NCBI GenBank assembly: GCA_038501195.1
Contig: JBBPUQ010000008.1
Location: forward strand, 1,468,001 to 1,532,000
Source: Nemania diffusa
Lineage: Eukaryota; Ascomycota; Sordariomycetes; Xylariales; Xylariaceae
Reading direction: 5' to 3'
Length of the DNA stretch: 64,000 bases
Shown piece after piece: positions 10,663-23,132 of this stretch (positions are counted from its first letter, which is position 1; each line of letters opens with the position of its first letter). The notes under the pieces were generated by a model. The model did not search any database, was not told where the DNA came from, and saw only the letters and a list, made by a program, of their open reading frames with translations. Made by a program: the position numbers and the translations under genes.

Positions 10663-11553
10663 ATGGCCCCCTTCAACAAGCGCCCGAGCGGCAGCCAGCG
10701 GCCTCACCAATACGGGCCCGCCAAGACAAGGCCAACCTCTCCCTGGTCGCTTGGCGATATCGCCTTTCTCAAAGCGGCCAGTGGATTTACCCAAACCGAG
10801 CGTATAGAGCTCCTAGACACCAACCGGGTGCACTCTAGCGCAACATGTCACCCGGTCATAATACTAGACCGTTCCGATGACTCGGAATATTATATCGTCA
10901 CGACCGTATCCGCATACTCCTCGAGCGAAGCGGACAACTATCTCCCGCCCTGGAAGCAGGCTGCCCACCGCCGGAAAGATATCAACAGCTTCCGTGCTTT
11001 CGAGGGATCAGCCAAGCCAAACAACGGCCACCAGCATCTCCGCCTCGCCAACAACAAACGGTGGCCAAAAGTAGAGACGTCTTGGGTCTACATACAGCGT
11101 CCATATCTTGTGCCCGTGTCGACTCTCATCCACTACAACAAGTGCCAGTGTCGGCTACGGATGGACCCCGAAAGCTTACAAGACCTACTTGGTCACATGA
11201 AGGCCAAGAGCTGGGCGTTTCGCAAGCTAGAAACGGAGATAAGAAATACAAGGGAGGTCGGCTATCCACCGAGAAAGAATTCCGAACAAATCTGGGGGCA
11301 GGACAATAAAGAGCAAGTATCCCAAGCAATAAACCATATCTTCAAATTGACTAACTTGACTAATAGAAACCATCCAATGTCGCCCGGTAAGGTCACACGA
11401 GACCCCACGAAAATGGCATCGTGGAGAACGGGGCTCAGCGATAGCACTGCCGTCGCAGCCAAGGCGACAAGCAGCATCAAGAAAGTGACCTGTCGACCCC
11501 AGGGCCAATTCCAGAGCTGGAATCACGGAAACCGGTACGCGGGACTTACATAA
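10663..11553 (+). CDS. Fungal protein of unknown function with an N-terminal beta-rich domain (296 aa)
   Basis: Intronless coding frame with a good start context (GAAAAAATGG). Residues about 25-180 look like a folded domain: SPWSLGDIAFL, then a CHPVIILDR strand, an IVTTVSAYSSS strand, FRAFEG, a WVYIQRPYLVPVSTL strand and MDPESLQDLLGHM. From memory, proteins with this order of blocks are frequent, lineage-expanded hypothetical proteins of filamentous fungi. The pattern of a short strand, xHPVIIL and a VTTVSA strand recalls small-barrel folds such as PemK/MazF-like or SH3-like domains, but I see no catalytic residues that would prove it. The last third (about 190-296) is polar, charged and probably disordered. 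There is no signal peptide or membrane segment. It is most likely a real gene because it has a TATA box, leader intron and coherent domain. Function unknown. Confidence 0.7.
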   Translation: MAPFNKRPSGSQRPHQYGPAKTRPTSPWSLGDIAFLKAASGFTQTERIELLDTNRVHSSATCHPVIILDRSDDSEYYIVTTVSAYSSSEADNYLPPWKQAAHRRKDINSFRAFEGSAKPNNGHQHLRLANNKRWPKVETSWVYIQRPYLVPVSTLIHYNKCQCRLRMDPESLQDLLGHMKAKSWAFRKLETEIRNTREVGYPPRKNSEQIWGQDNKEQVSQAINHIFKLTNLTNRNHPMSPGKVTRDPTKMASWRTGLSDSTAVAAKATSSIKKVTCRPQGQFQSWNHGNRYAGLT

Positions 11554-14431
11554 GAGCGGCGACCGCACCGACCCTCGACCCCCGACCCCCGACACCCAGG
11601 CTCCCATCACGTCCATCCCTGCGGACAGTAAGGGACATCTAAAAGAGACAAACAAGAATGTCTATTGAGGTATTTAACTCTAGACACCGCGAGCCGGCGT
11701 ATAGTCTTACAGTGTAGCACAATAGGGGTAAGTACAGGATTGCCGTCTCCCACAACCACATATTCCCATAAACTAACACATCCAGTATCCAGTATCCACG
11801 CAGGAACTGAAACCCTAGCTGCACCATTATCCGATGCCGTGTTGCCAACCTAAGCCCCAGATCTGGGCCCCATCCCGGCAGTAACTAAGGCACATCAACA
11901 CACGGCAATAACAACAACACCTCGCAGACAAACGATTCATGTCGCCGAATTATTACTCACAGCCCCGAGACATTCACCGAGACATGAATCCAGCGAAACG
12001 TCTATAATACGGTGGTCCCGCCTTTCGCTGCTTCGCGTCGTACCACTTGGTCCACGCGGACATGACATAGGTGATGCCCGACGTATTGTGCAGGTTTTGT
12101 ACTCAGGGAGGTTCCCTGCACTCGCTGGCCACAAGGCAGCGGCAAATGCGTACGTCAGGATAATGGGAATTCAGCGTGAAAGGGATAACGGCGATGATAT
12201 GGCTACGGCTGCGGTACAGCTCACGAAGATGACCAGGCTCTAGAGTGAGAGAGAGAGAGAAGAAACTTAGGAGGGAAGTCATGTATAAGAATCTCGGGTT
12301 ATTTGGCTACTGCCGCTATCTCAAGAAATGTATAGAATGTTAAGGGATTGATTGTCTTGGATATAGTGTTGGTAGAGCTGGTTTTGGAATATACGCCCGT
12401 TCACGCTGATTGCATTAATATTACAATGTGACATGCCAATGCCGCGAACAGGACTCTTACACGAGCCTGTTGATTTTAGTAATATAAATTACTATATGCA
12501 TCGCCTGACTACGCACTATTATATTTGAGCCTCGTGTATTCTCACAATACTTTATGCGGCTATTTTGAACGGTACATTTAAGCGTACTTTATTGTACGAT
12601 AGACTTATTCTGCCATTGGTGATGTGTATCCCAATCAGCCCATCTCCTCAACGCACTATGGTCCGTCACAAGTGTTTGAAGACCATCATACCAATTCAAG
12701 GTCAACACCGTTGTATCAGCTTGACAAGTAACGTACTAGCTGAGTGTTTCAATGCAGTGATTCCAGTGAGACAGCCGTAATTCAGCACTCTTCTTCCAGA
12801 CCACAGTACGCGTCTTATAGTAGCCCTGATGTAGGTTTTGGTGTAGCATGAAAAGACAATGAATGGAGCTGATGATGGCTTCCAAGATACGCCATGAAAC
12901 CACCACACCTCTGCCTCACTCGTTCTTATCTCGGTGTATCACTTTTTTGCTTGCGTGGCGAGAAAAATTACAGAAAAACTGACCTTCTACTATTTTTTTT
13001 TCTTTCCTGCAGGCCCTCGGGGATCGTTCAAAGCAGGCTCAATTCACATAAATAAGAACGCCCATCACACGCCTTAAACCATAGATCAGATCCGATCCAA
13101 CTTATGTTATTTCATACCCCTTCAAAAAATACGCTAGTGAATAACCCGATTTCAAATACTAGCAATATGAAGCTCAGGTTCCACGCCGTAAGTGCACTTA
13201 GCGATACTACACCAGACAATCTCACATGCTAACTACCCTGCAGGGTAGATATTGCGTATGCAGGCTATATGTTACTCCTTGACTTTCCAAGCGAAACAAC
13301 GCCGCAGGCTATCTCAGGGGTCATAGGGGTATCACATTTATGAAAATATGGTTTTTATACTTATACCTTGCTTCTCGACTCTTTTTCCTTTTCCAAAGTA
13401 GACGTGGTCATCTGGCGCAAGCGAAAAGGCCAACGAGCCTTACCTCTAAGTACCTACTTTACTTTCTACAATTCTGTACGCTTTACGTATAACATCCAGC
13501 AACTTACGTTATTGCTTGTATTATTTGGTCAATTAATTTAATCAATTCAAGCAATAGATCCAGGCAAGTCAGTGAAACAAGCGTTTTTGTTTGCGATCAA
13601 TTCAGGTAAAGCAAGTCAAGAGACTATTATTTGACTGACTTTACCTGTAGTCAGCGCTGGGCTTTCTGATTAGTTTAAGGGTGGCGCTTCTCTTTCTCTT
13701 TTTATTATATAACTTGGCACATTATAAGCCTTGAGGATGTTATAGAACTAGGTAATTGGCTTGTTTATGGCATGGAAATACTCTACATTATTTCTGTATC
13801 ATTACGTCCGATTCCAATGCAATTACTAAAACCAGGTAACCACTTACTTCAATCGGGTCTTGCCCAAAAAGCGCGTGTATTAAATTAGGGCAGGTGTATG
13901 TGGCTACAGTCTGCGGGCGCGACTTGGTGTCATACTGAGTATAGGGATCGCTTCTATTAATGAAGAACCACCGCTCTTCCTCGCTCACGCAAGACCCCGG
14001 ATTATTAGTAGTTAGACTGGGGGAATAACGATCAATTAATTACTGCACGGTTTGAACAAACCAGTTATAATGAAACTTTACAAAGGGATAATACTACTGA
14101 CTAGGATGCCACCACATCAGTATCCAGAATAGAAGACACAATCTGACCACGCCAATCATAAACCCCACATGGCACTATTTAACGCCGATATTTGTTGCGG
14201 GTAGCGCCGTGATGTGGTTCGTCTTCATGCACCTAAGCGCTTGGCCCGCCGGGGCGCTAGCGGCTGTGCTGGTCTTGTTTAAAACCGCTTGGCGCTCTCG
14301 TGCCCCGCGGCGTTTCGCCTCGTGCCGTGGTCACCCATCGCTAACCGCTCACTGCCAATCCTCTATACAACCACCGCCTCTACCGACTCTATACAACCAT
14401 CGCCAATGCACCTTTCGTACCGCTCTTCGAC
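11554..14431. other. Intergenic stretch with hairpins, no gene supported
   Basis: About 2.9 kb without a supported gene. After the 296-aa gene comes a C-rich ACCCTCGACCCCCGACCCC run (about 11570-11590). A GA-rich microsatellite is at 12245-12262, and a cluster of inverted repeats at 13512-13647 is listed separately. Frames such as 12565-12780 and 13788-13988 are short and featureless. Confidence 0.5.
13603..13647. repeat. 17-bp inverted repeat (hairpin)
   Basis: CAGGTAAAGCAAGTCAA pairs with TTGACTGACTTTACCTG across an 11-base loop, with two mismatches. Just upstream, ATTGCTTG (about 13512) pairs with CAAGCAAT (about 13549), around an AATTAATTTAAT core. The pair may be remnants of a small inverted-repeat element; no target duplication is visible. 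Confidence 0.5.
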
Positions 14432-15923
14432 ATGCTCGCAGAACTCGAAGAGCCTGACTCCGGCTCCGGAGAGCCATCACGAAACAAACGAGGTCGAGCC
14501 TTGGACGTAGAGCTACCGGCAAGCTGTTTGTGTCCCTCGGCCCTTCTAACTGGATATTGCCTCTGCTAACTGATGATGAGCGAAGCGCCAACGACGTGTG
14601 GAAGCCATTGGTGCGCTGCACCGCCGCCAACCAATAGATAAGGAACAGTATCTCGAGGATTGGCTGACAGAGTCCTCGTGGTCGCGTTCGCGGGAACGAA
14701 AACAGAAACGGTCCGACCAACATCCAGATGAACGGCCAAACAATCGGCCGGACATCATACCTCGCCCTAGCCCTCCTCCCTCGCCGATCGATACTGCTAC
14801 GACGCCCTCTGGAAAGAGCGCCAAGACCTCCGCGAGCGTGCGCGACTCTGATTACGAAGTGTCCTTGGCAGACCGAAACATCTACATTCAGAAAGAACAT
14901 CCGCCTTCCGAGTTAATACGTCGAGCGCGGAATATCATATCACACCCGCGGCAGTCGCCTCCAATAGATGATGATGCCATTGCTGAGATAAGGGAGAGCA
15001 TACGAAACAATCGAGACAAGGGGGAGGAGGAAGTCAAGATTCAAATAGCCGCATCTATTATTCCGGGTTTCAACACATTCCCCAATGCCAAGCTGCAACG
15101 GAGTCATGGTCAGCTTTGGTATAAATCCGTTCCTATTCCACTTGATCCAGATGCCGTTTTAGGGTCGGCCTCCGTGCCGCTACCGCTCCCGAATCCTAAA
15201 CCCGACCTCGCCTTTGGATACTCTGAGGGCGCTTTCAGCCCCTCTGAACTTCGGACTACGAAGGTTCTGGTGGAAGGCTCTAGCGGCAAGAGCTTCGCTT
15301 TTCCCGACACGGTGCTTTTATTTCCGTTCTTCATATTGGAATTCAAATCGCAAGCGAAGGAGGGATCACTCTATACAGCAACAAACCAAGCTGCTGGCGC
15401 TGGTGCCATTGCCATGAAGGGCATTCTGGAGTTATGGTCTCGCAGTTTTGGCCTAGATAGTTTCGATTTCGACGAGCCCCGGGTCTTCTCACTCACTATG
15501 GACCAAAACGTCTTGTCTTTGAACATCCACTGGATAGGCCCCAGGTCGGGCACCGATCAATTCAGCTACAACCTCGAAGAAGTGTCGATGTACTTTTTGA
15601 AATATGGAGGTGGCATACAGGACCTTCAAAACGCTATCAAAAACATATTCGACCATTTCACTAATGAACCTCTAAAAGACATTCATACTGGCCTTGCTGA
15701 GTATCGGAAAAAACTCATCGCACAAAGAGACGCAGAATCTGCGGAGAGGACTCAGGACGGCGTTGAATCCCGTGCGCCACGTGAGCAGCCGAGAGGAGAC
15801 AAAACACCACGACCACCGAGCAAAAAAGTGAAGCAGAAGGCAGCCGCTGGCAAGAAAAGACGCGTGGCTCACGAGGTGGAAGAAGAAACATGTGGAAAGC
15901 GGCAGACGCGGGCGTCGACGTAG
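14432..15923 (+). CDS. PD-(D/E)XK-like fungal protein, DUF7924-type (about 478 aa)
   Basis: I read join(14432..14525,14581..15923). The large open frame opens on GTG at 14598 and is closed upstream by TGA at 14577, so it needs a 5' exon. A 55-bp intron (GTTTGT donor, GCTAAC branch at 14565-14570, GAG acceptor) joins an ATG exon beginning MLAELEEPDSG and yields a continuous PASSKRQRRVEAIG. Residues about 1-160 are charged and disordered. About 165-400 is the conserved domain. It has PDLAFG (D240) and FFILEFKSQA (E285-x-K287) followed by an ATNQAAGAGA helix. That D...ExK...Q order is the PD-(D/E)XK nuclease pattern, and the block order is that of the fungal DUF7924 family (from memory). The C terminus has Lys/Arg-rich stretches (KKVKQKAAAGKKRR) that could be nuclear localisation signals. 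It lies about 200 bp from a dead retrotransposon but shows no stop codons or AT drift. Nuclease activity is unproven; function unknown. Confidence 0.75.
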
Positions 15924-16130
15924 AAAGGACAAAAGCAAGTTGATGTCGAAGCTACAGATGTTCGCACAAGACGGAGGGCCCTCGCCACTGATTGCTAATG
16001 GGGATATAGGTTCCGAGTAGGCATCATTTTCATGCAATATGGCTATTGAAACTATGGGAGCAGGTTGCACGCTCACTCTCCACACTAATGCAAAGCTGTG
16101 TTATGTTTTGTGGCTTGAAATAGCATGACT

Positions 16131-16470
16131 TGTTAATAAATAATTTGTGACAAGGGCTAGATTTATAGGGCTTGGAACAAAGTTTATATTCAACTAATAA
16201 TTTACTTTGGTTTTATAAGGTCTATGATTTTTTTTTTTTTTTTAGTTTAGAAGAATTGGTTTTTTTTGTACTTAAAAGTTCTAAGCTACAGTTTATACAT
16301 TTTAGTACTTTTTAAAACTATTAGTTGTTTTTATATATAGTTGTAAATTTAAGTGACTTTTTTTTTTAATAGCTTTTATATAAGTAAATAAATTTGAAAC
16401 TATTAAATATATATATATATAACTAGTTAATAGTTTTTTGTAAGTTTTAAGTAGTTTTAGCTATATAATA
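16131..16470. repeat. Left LTR (about 340 bp)
   Basis: It aligns with 23133-23473. Its outer end keeps G and C (GTGACAAGGGCTAGATTTATA) where the right copy has TATAACAAAAGCTAAATTTATA. Its inner end is saturated (CTATATAATA where the right copy reads CTGTGTAACA). It contains a T15-16 run near 16231 that is also in the right copy. Confidence 0.8.
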
Positions 16471-19400
16471 TTACATTTTTTTTTTTTTATATTTGTTTTT
16501 AAATATAATAACTATTTATTTTTAATTAATTAAAAAGTTAATATAGTTATTGTTATTAATATAAATATTTTTAAGCTTTTTTAAATATTATATATAGAAT
16601 TTTTTAACTATTTATTTAGTTTTAAAGTTATATAAATATTTATAAAGTTTTTAAATTTAATACTTTTTAATTAACTAGTTTTTTTATTTAACAAAATATT
16701 TTATATATTTTTAAATTTTTATAAAGTTTATTATTTTATTTATATAATATTTATTAATAGTTTTTATAAGTTTAGTTTTATATAAAACTTAATTAAAGTT
16801 AAATAATATTTAATTATTAATATAATATAGTTTTATAAATAAAATATAAAATAAATTATAAATTTTTTATTTTTTAAATAAAATAAGTTTAATAGTAATA
16901 AAAAAAATTACTTTTTAAACTTTAAAAAGTTTTAATATTTTATTATTAAACTTTTTAATAAATTGTTTAGTTTTAATATATTATATATTTAATATAATTA
17001 ATTAGTTTTTTTTATATATAAAAGCTTTTTTTTTATATTTATTAGTTTATTTTTTTATTTTTTTATAGCTTATTTTAAAATAAACTTTAGCTTTTTTATA
17101 AACTTAAATTATTTAATAAATATATAATTAGTTATTTAAATTATAAAAAGTGCTAAAAAGTAAATTATAAACTATAAAATAAAAGTTATAGTTAATATAA
17201 AAAAAAGTTATATATATAAATAATAAAGTTATATTATTATATATAAATTTTATAATTAATAAAAAGTTTTTTTAATTTAATATTTTATAGTTTATAAAAG
17301 TATATAAATAAGTTTTAAAAAATTAGTTTAATTATTTAATTTAATTATTAATTTAAAAGTAAAATATTATATTTATATAAAGTTTAATATTTATTAATTT
17401 AAAAAAGTTTTTTTATAAATATGTTATAAATTTAAAGTTTTTGTTAAATATTATATTAAAAAATATATTATAATATTTTTAATAAGTTTTTATAAAAATT
17501 TTAATAAAGTTTTTTGTTTTTTTTTTTTTTACTTTTAATAAAATAAAATGTTTTATTTTTATAAAAAAATTAACTATTATTTAAATAAAGTTATATTTAT
17601 TAAAAAAAAGTAAATTAATAATAAAATTTATTATTATTATATTTTATAGTTTATAATAAAGTTTTATAAGTTATAAATAATTAAAAAATATATATTTAAA
17701 TATTTTATTATATTAGTATTTTAAACAATTATTTATAAAACTTTTTACAATTTTTTTAATATTAAACTATTAAAAATTACAAATAATTAATTTAAAAGTT
17801 TTATTTATATTTATATAACTAGCAATTAAAGTGTTATATTTTAATTTTATTACTTTTTATTATAAAGTTTAGAATATTTATAAGCGTTTTTTTTTATATA
17901 ACAAGCTGTTTTTTTTTAACTGTTATATTTTTATATAAAGTTTATATTTTTAAAATATATTTAAAGTTTTTTAGTTTTGCTTTTTTTATATAGTTTATAA
18001 AATCTATTGTTTATTTAAGTATTAATAAACTATAAAATTGTTAAAAAATTAATATAACTATTGCAAAAAATATAAATATTAGTTTTAAAAAATTACTAAA
18101 ATATAAAAAATATTTGTTTTATAAAATTAACTTTATAAACTAATTTTTAGTTTTTTTTTTTTAAACTAATATTGATTTAATTTAAATAAAATATTAGCTT
18201 TTTTGTTTTATTTGTTAAATTTATAATTAATAATAAATTAATATATTAATAATTATTAAATTTATTATACTTATTATTTATTAAAAATTTTAATAGTAGT
18301 AAAATATACTAAATTTTAATAATTTAAGTATATTTTAATATAATATTTAATTTTTTTTAAATATTACTTTTAATAATTAAATAAATTTATTATTATAAGT
18401 AGTTTTTTATTATAAATTTTATAATTTATTTTAACTAATATAAGTTTTTTTAAATAAAAAGTTATAAATTATAGTTTTTTATTTTTATTTTTTTAAAATA
18501 TAATTATATTTAAAGTAAAATTTAATACGTTTATTTTAATATATACTATATATTTTAAGTTAAAATATATAAATATTAAAGCAGTAATAAAATAATATTT
18601 AAAAAATCGAAATGTTTTTTTTATTTTTTTAGTTCATTTTTAATTTTTTTTGTTTTTTTTGTTAATATTAGTTAAAAATTTTACAATTTTTAAAAAGTTT
18701 TTAATAAAACATTAATAAAAATTAATAAAACTTATAAATTATTAATACTTTTTTAAAGTTTTTAAAACTTTTTAGTTTATAATATAGTTAATTTTGTTTT
18801 TAGTTATAACAATATTTTTTATATTAATAATATAATTGAAAAATTTTATTTTTTATATTATTTATTTATATTTTTATAGTATAATAGCAAAGTTATATTT
18901 AATTAATTATTAAAATATTTTTTTTATAATATAATTGTATTTTTTAAAAGTATTTATATAAATTAAAAAATTATTAAAATATATTAATAATTTAATATTA
19001 ATAAAATTTTAAAAAATATTGTTTATTATTAACTAAAAAATAATAAATGTATTAATAAGTTTTATTAATATAATAATATATTTAAAAAACTTATATTTAT
19101 AACAAAAAGTAGTTTTTTATTTATAACTTTTTTTAATATATACTAAATAAAACTTAGATTTTAAATTAATTTTAATAAATTATTTAACTGTTTAAAATTA
19201 AATTTATAGCTTATTAATTAAAAAAATAAAATATTTTATTAATACTGTTATTTTATTAAATTTTCTATAATTAATTATAAAGTATAAAAAGTTATTTGGA
19301 TTTTTTTTTTTTTATAAATATAAAAAAAGTTTTATAAAATAAAGTAAATTTATAAATTTAGCTACTATTTAATATTTTATTAAGCTATAATTTAAAAGCG

Positions 19401-22400
19401 TTAAATTTTTTTACATTTATAATATATAAAAGTTTTTATAAAAGCGACTTTTTTTTATAAAAGTTTATTTTATAATTTTATAATTAATAGTTTAAAAGTT
19501 TTATTGTTGTTTTTTTATTTATAATTAGTAAATATTTACGAAATTTTGCTAGTATATTTTTTAAAATAGCTTAAACAATAGTTTATATTAATATAATATT
19601 TAACTCTTTTTTTAATTAATTTAGTACTATTAAACTAGTATAGTTTTTTTAACAATAATAAAAAGTAAATTATATATTATTTCTATTAAAAAAGTAAGCT
19701 AAAAAATATTGTTTTATTTATTATTACAAAAAAATAATATTATATTAAGTATTTAGTACTAAAAGTTTAAAATTAAACTATATAAAATAATTATTCTAAT
19801 ATTATAATATTAAATTGTTTATATAATATTTTTTGTTTTTTTTTATAATAATAGCATTAAAAGTAATTATTAGTTTCAAAATTTTATATTTAATTATTAA
19901 AAGTTTTTACTTTTAAGTTTAAATAAAAAAAAGTACTAAAACTAAATTATTAATGTTTAATAAAACTTATACTATATGTTTTTTTTTATTATATATAAAA
20001 GTTATAAATATAATAAATTAATAGTTAATTTTAAATTATTTATTAATTTATTTATTATTGTTTATATTAATATTGCAATTTTTTTTAAAAGTAGCAATTA
20101 TAATTGCTTTATTTTAATTTAGCTATAAGTTTTTATAAAATATAACATAAAAATTGCTTAAAAATTTAAGTTAAAATTGTTTTTTATTTTTATAAAATTA
20201 AATAGTATTTAGTTTAAAATAACAATATTTACTTTTGTTTTTTTTAAAATAGTAAATAATAACTTTTTATTGCTTTTTTATTTAATAGTAGAAATTTTTT
20301 TTAATATTAAAAAAATAGTTTATTTATTTATGTTTTTTTAAATAAAACAAGCTAAAATTTAATAATTGTTGTATTTATAGCGCTAATATGTTTTGCTGTT
20401 TTTTTTAAATTAGTTTATAGCAGTTTATACAATACTAGTTAAAGTGTTTTTATTAAACGTTTAATATTTAAACTTTAAATTAGTTCTAGTTGCTTTTTTA
20501 AAGTTTTTAACAATAAGTTTTTTGTTAACATTTTTTTTTAAAAATTAATTTTAGTTATTAAAATTAAAACAATTTTTATATTTATTATTAGTTTAGTTTA
20601 ATTTTAAATGCTTTTATATTAAAATAAGCTTTTTTTTTAACAAAATATTAAAATTAGTTAATATATTTTTATAGATTTAACTAGCTTTTTAAATAGTTTT
20701 AAAAAAATTATTGTTATTTTTAAAAAAACTGTTTTTTTTATTATAAACTAGCTTAATAATTTTATTAAAAAAAGTTTTAGTTATATAAGTTTAAAACATT
20801 GTTTTAAATTATTTAACAACTTTATTGAAATTTAATAATTTTATAAAATATTGCGCTGTATTTTTTTAATATTTTAGCTTATATATTTTTTTGAAGTTTT
20901 AATACTTTTTAAAAAAATTTTAAAAACGATTTTTTAAAGCAGCTTTATATATTAACTATTAGTTTTTAAAGTTTAATTAATACAACTAAATAATTTTTTA
21001 TTAATATTATATTTAAACTTTGTTAGTTAATAAAAAGCTGATCTAATTAATTTAAATATAATTGTTTAAAAAAGTTTTAATATAAGTTTATATATATATT
21101 TATATTTAGTTTTATTATAACTAAAACTTAAAAAAGTTTTTGCTATTATAATTAGTAAGCTTGTTTAATTAAATAAAATTAATTGTTGCAGTTACTAAAA
21201 AACGAATTAAATATTTTATTATATATATTAATTTATTTTTACTGTTTAAAAATAAAAGCAAATTGTTGTTGCTATTTTTATTGTTTTTTATAAATTTTTA
21301 TAGTAATTTTTACAAAAAGTTTCGTAATAATATTAAAAGTTTATATTTGTTGTTTAATTTATTAAAGTTAAAGTTTTTAAAGTTATTAACGCTAGTTAAT
21401 ATAATTAGTTAAATTTAAATAGTTTAATATTAAATAGCTGCTGTTTTTAAAACACTTTATATTTAAATTACTTAAAAATATTTTTTAATTAGTTGTTTTT
21501 TTAAATAAGCTTTATTATTAAAATATTTTATAGCAAATTTAAACAAAGTTTTATTTATAAAAAGTTAATTAATAAAAGCTAAAAACTATATTATAAATTT
21601 AGTTGTTATATTTTTTTTTTAAAAATTGCTAATAATAAAGTTTATATTTACTTTTTAGTTATTTTATAATTATTTTTGCATTTTTTTAATAGCTGCTTTT
21701 ATATATAATTAAAAGTTAATAATTTATATAAAGTTAATAATTTTGCTATAAAAGTTCTATAGCTGTTTTTTTATAGTATAAGCTTATATATTAAAGTTTA
21801 TAACTAATTTAGTATAAGCTTGTTTTTGTTTTTATATTTTAAAATAAAATATATAAAAAATATTATAATAAATTTTAATTATATTTTAAAGCTTTTTAAT
21901 AGTTTTATTATATATTAACAAATTATTTATTAATTATATAATAGTTGTTCAAACTTTTTGTATAAACGCTAAATTTACATTTTATATTTAAGTTTAAAGC
22001 TGTAAAGCTTATACTTTTTAAACTTTTATACTAGTTCTATATATTATTGCTATAGTATTATATATACAGCATATAAAAATATAAAGTTTTTAAATAAATT
22101 AGCTTTAGTTAATTTATATTTTAATTATATTATAAACTAAAGTTTAAATAAACTTATATATGTTTTATATTTGCTAATATAATTTAATTACTTAAATAAA
22201 AAAGTTTTAAACTATAACGTTTATTATTTAAATGTTTTTATTTTTATAAACAACAATGTATTAAAAATTAAAAAGTTAATATAATATTAAAGTATTATTA
22301 AGCTAAAAAGTTGTTTTAATACTTAGCTTTAAAGTTGCTATAATTAGTTTAATAAAAAATTGTTTGTATAGCAATATTTGTTAAAAGTGCAAGCGATTTT

Positions 22401-23132
22401 AAAAAGTTGTTAGTAAAAATCGAACTATTTATAAGTTTTATAAATAATTAATAAAAAATAAAACAGCTTCAACTAAAAATAAAATAAATGTTAAAAAAAT
22501 GTTAAATGTAAAAGTAAATAGTAATACTTTAACGTATATAAAAGCAAAAAAAGTTGTTTTTTATATTAATATTTAAAAAAAAAATAAATATATAAATAAA
22601 AAAATATGTGTTTGTATAAAATTTATATATAAAATAAATAATTTTTAAAGCAGAACTAAAAAAAAATTACATGTTAATTCGAAAGCTTTTTTAAAAATAA
22701 AGTTTTTTTTTTAAAAACTAAATTGTTCAGCTTTTTTTAAAAGTAAAAATTTTTTGTTTTCTGATTCGTTAAAATTTTTTAAACTTTTTAATTCGACAGA
22801 AAATAAAAAAAAAAGTGCTTTTTTTTTTAATTTGCTAAAATTTTTTTTAAACTTACTGTTTTTAAAGTTTTTTAAGTTTTATAGAGCTAAAACAGAAGTA
22901 TTTACAACAAACTTAGTTGTTAAACTAACATATAAATATAAAGTAATATTACTGCTAGCAATAAATATAGTTGTTATAAAAAGTTAGTTGTTAGTAAAGT
23001 TACTAGCAATAAGTATAAACGTTGTAAGCTTAAAAAACATAAAGTTTTATAAAAAAAAAAAAGTTAATTCGAGTTTAAAAAAAAAAAAATAATATTATTA
23101 GTAGTTTCTAATATATAAAAGTTTTTTTAAAT

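Noticed and set aside
14209..14510. Short frames just before the DUF7924-type gene
   Set aside because: They overlap in different frames; only the frame-2 exon from 14432 joins the main frame through a sensible intron.
22754..22987. 77-codon Phe/Lys/Leu-rich frame inside the first AT block
   Set aside because: It is made only of AT-rich codons within a RIP-saturated element and has no motif; stop-free by chance.
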